Shown piece after piece: positions 6,103-6,637 of a stretch of 6,637 bases of DNA. How positions within the stretch are numbered: position 1 is the stretch's first letter; each line of letters begins with the position of its first letter. The notes beneath the pieces were generated by a model that saw nothing but the letters and a program-made list of their open reading frames with translations, had not been told where the DNA came from and searched no databases. The stretch covers positions 1-6,637 of the forward strand of contig JAKBTP010000080.1 of the NCBI GenBank assembly GCA_021844355.1, written 5' to 3'. The stretch is from a bacterium (GTDB lineage: Bacteria; Chloroflexota; Dormibacteria; Aeolococcales; Bog-877). Position numbers and translations under genes: made by a program.

Positions 6103-6637
6103 ATGTCGGTTGACGCCATCCTGGTCGGGGTCCTGGCGGCGGTCGCCGTCTTCTTCGTGGTGGTGGGGGTGACCTCGCGTACCGCCGCTCCGGTGGACCT
6201 TCTGGACGCGCGGCTGGCCGTGTACGAGGCCCCGGAGGCCAACCAGACCCTGGACCAGATCGAGCTCTCCCGCCCCTTCAGCGATAGGGTGCTGCGGCCC
6301 TTCTTCGACCGCATCGGAAGGCGGCTGGCGGCTCTCCAGCCCCGCGACCGGGCCCAGAAGATGCAGGTGATGATCGATCTTGCAGGGCGCCCCCTGGGGA
6401 TCAACGCCGCCAGCCTGATGGCCATCCAGGTGGTGCTGGCGGTGGTCCTGGGCCTGGCCTGCATCGGGCTGGCGCTCCTGCTCAACTTCACCTGGTGGAT
6501 CGGGCTGGTATTCGGGGCGGTATTCGGCTACATCGCTCCCCAGTACCTCTTGAAGCGCACCGTCTCGGCCCGCCAGAAGGAGATCACCCTGGCGCTGCCC
6601 AACAGCCTGGACCTGCTCACCATCAGCGTGGAGGCCG
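6103..6637 (+). CDS. tadC: TadC, inner-membrane platform protein (3' truncated by window edge)
   Basis: An ATG at 6103, 3 nt after the tadB stop and 8 nt after GAGG (6091-6094), opens a frame that runs to the right edge. 178 codons are visible. Residues about 4-23 form a first membrane helix (AILVGVLAAVAVFFVVVGV). A polar stretch (25-100) contains PFSDRVLRPFFDRIGRRLAAL, a spacer typical of TadC. Two hydrophobic segments follow (about 103-127 and 130-150). The last visible residues, LPNSLDLLTISVEA, are the start of the T2SSF domain, matching the conserved LPxxLDLLxxxVEAG of TadC. The second half of that domain and the last membrane segments lie outside the window. By position and sequence it is the partner of TadB in the pilus platform. 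A tadE/F-type pseudopilin gene would be the usual next neighbour, but cannot be seen. Confidence 0.93.
   Translation, partial: MSVDAILVGVLAAVAVFFVVVGVTSRTAAPVDLLDARLAVYEAPEANQTLDQIELSRPFSDRVLRPFFDRIGRRLAALQPRDRAQKMQVMIDLAGRPLGINAASLMAIQVVLAVVLGLACIGLALLLNFTWWIGLVFGAVFGYIAPQYLLKRTVSARQKEITLALPNSLDLLTISVEA

Noticed and set aside
1..6637. CRISPR arrays, insertion sequences, att sites, replication origin
   Set aside because: No regularly spaced repeats, transposase-like frames, terminal inverted repeats or DnaA-box clusters were seen by eye.

Overview
The window is high-GC, GC3-rich bacterial DNA. It uses GTG starts alongside ATG and packs its genes tightly on the + strand. It carries most of the core of a Tad/Flp (tight adherence, type IVc) pilus locus in the order flp - cpaB - cpaE/tadZ - cpaF/tadA - tadB - tadC. 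No secretin (cpaC/rcpA) or pilotin gene lies between cpaB and the ATPases. With the composition, this fits a monoderm high-GC lineage (Actinomycetota, or a Chloroflexota/Dormibacterota-like relative). That placement is inference; there is no rRNA or marker gene to settle it.

Layout: (1) 2-646 is the 3' end of a gene whose start lies outside the window. Its visible part resembles the C-terminal half of a GH99/GH71-like TIM-barrel glycosidase. (2) 647-798 is a 152-nt intergenic region with a possible terminator hairpin at the end of the glycosidase gene, a weak promoter candidate and two further short inverted repeats. (3) 799-999 encodes a 66-residue Flp prepilin; its true start is well inside the longest open frame. 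(4) 1000-1093 holds a 13-bp perfect GC hairpin and a smaller one just before cpaB. (5) 1094-6637 is a compact set of five genes: cpaB, a REC-CpaE fusion, cpaF, tadB, and a tadC that runs off the right edge. Gaps are 55 nt or less, cpaF and tadB overlap by ATGA, and 3 nt separate tadB from tadC.

How the parts work together, from knowledge of the family: the Flp prepilin is cleaved by a prepilin peptidase (not in the window) and assembled into a filament. CpaF is the hexameric ATPase motor. TadB and TadC are the inner-membrane platform proteins that couple ATP hydrolysis to pilin extrusion. CpaE/TadZ positions the machine in the cell. CpaB is a membrane-anchored SAF-domain protein outside the membrane. 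The minor pilins (TadE/F-like) and the peptidase would be expected outside the window.

The points most worth a second look are the intact phosphorylation site in the receiver domain fused to CpaE, a possible 10-codon leader peptide coupled by a GTGA overlap to that gene, a cysteine-bracketed helical insertion at the C terminus of CpaB, the strong hairpin separating pilin from machinery genes, and the sugar-hydrolase-like neighbour. The pilus system itself is a known type; nothing here proves a wholly new system.
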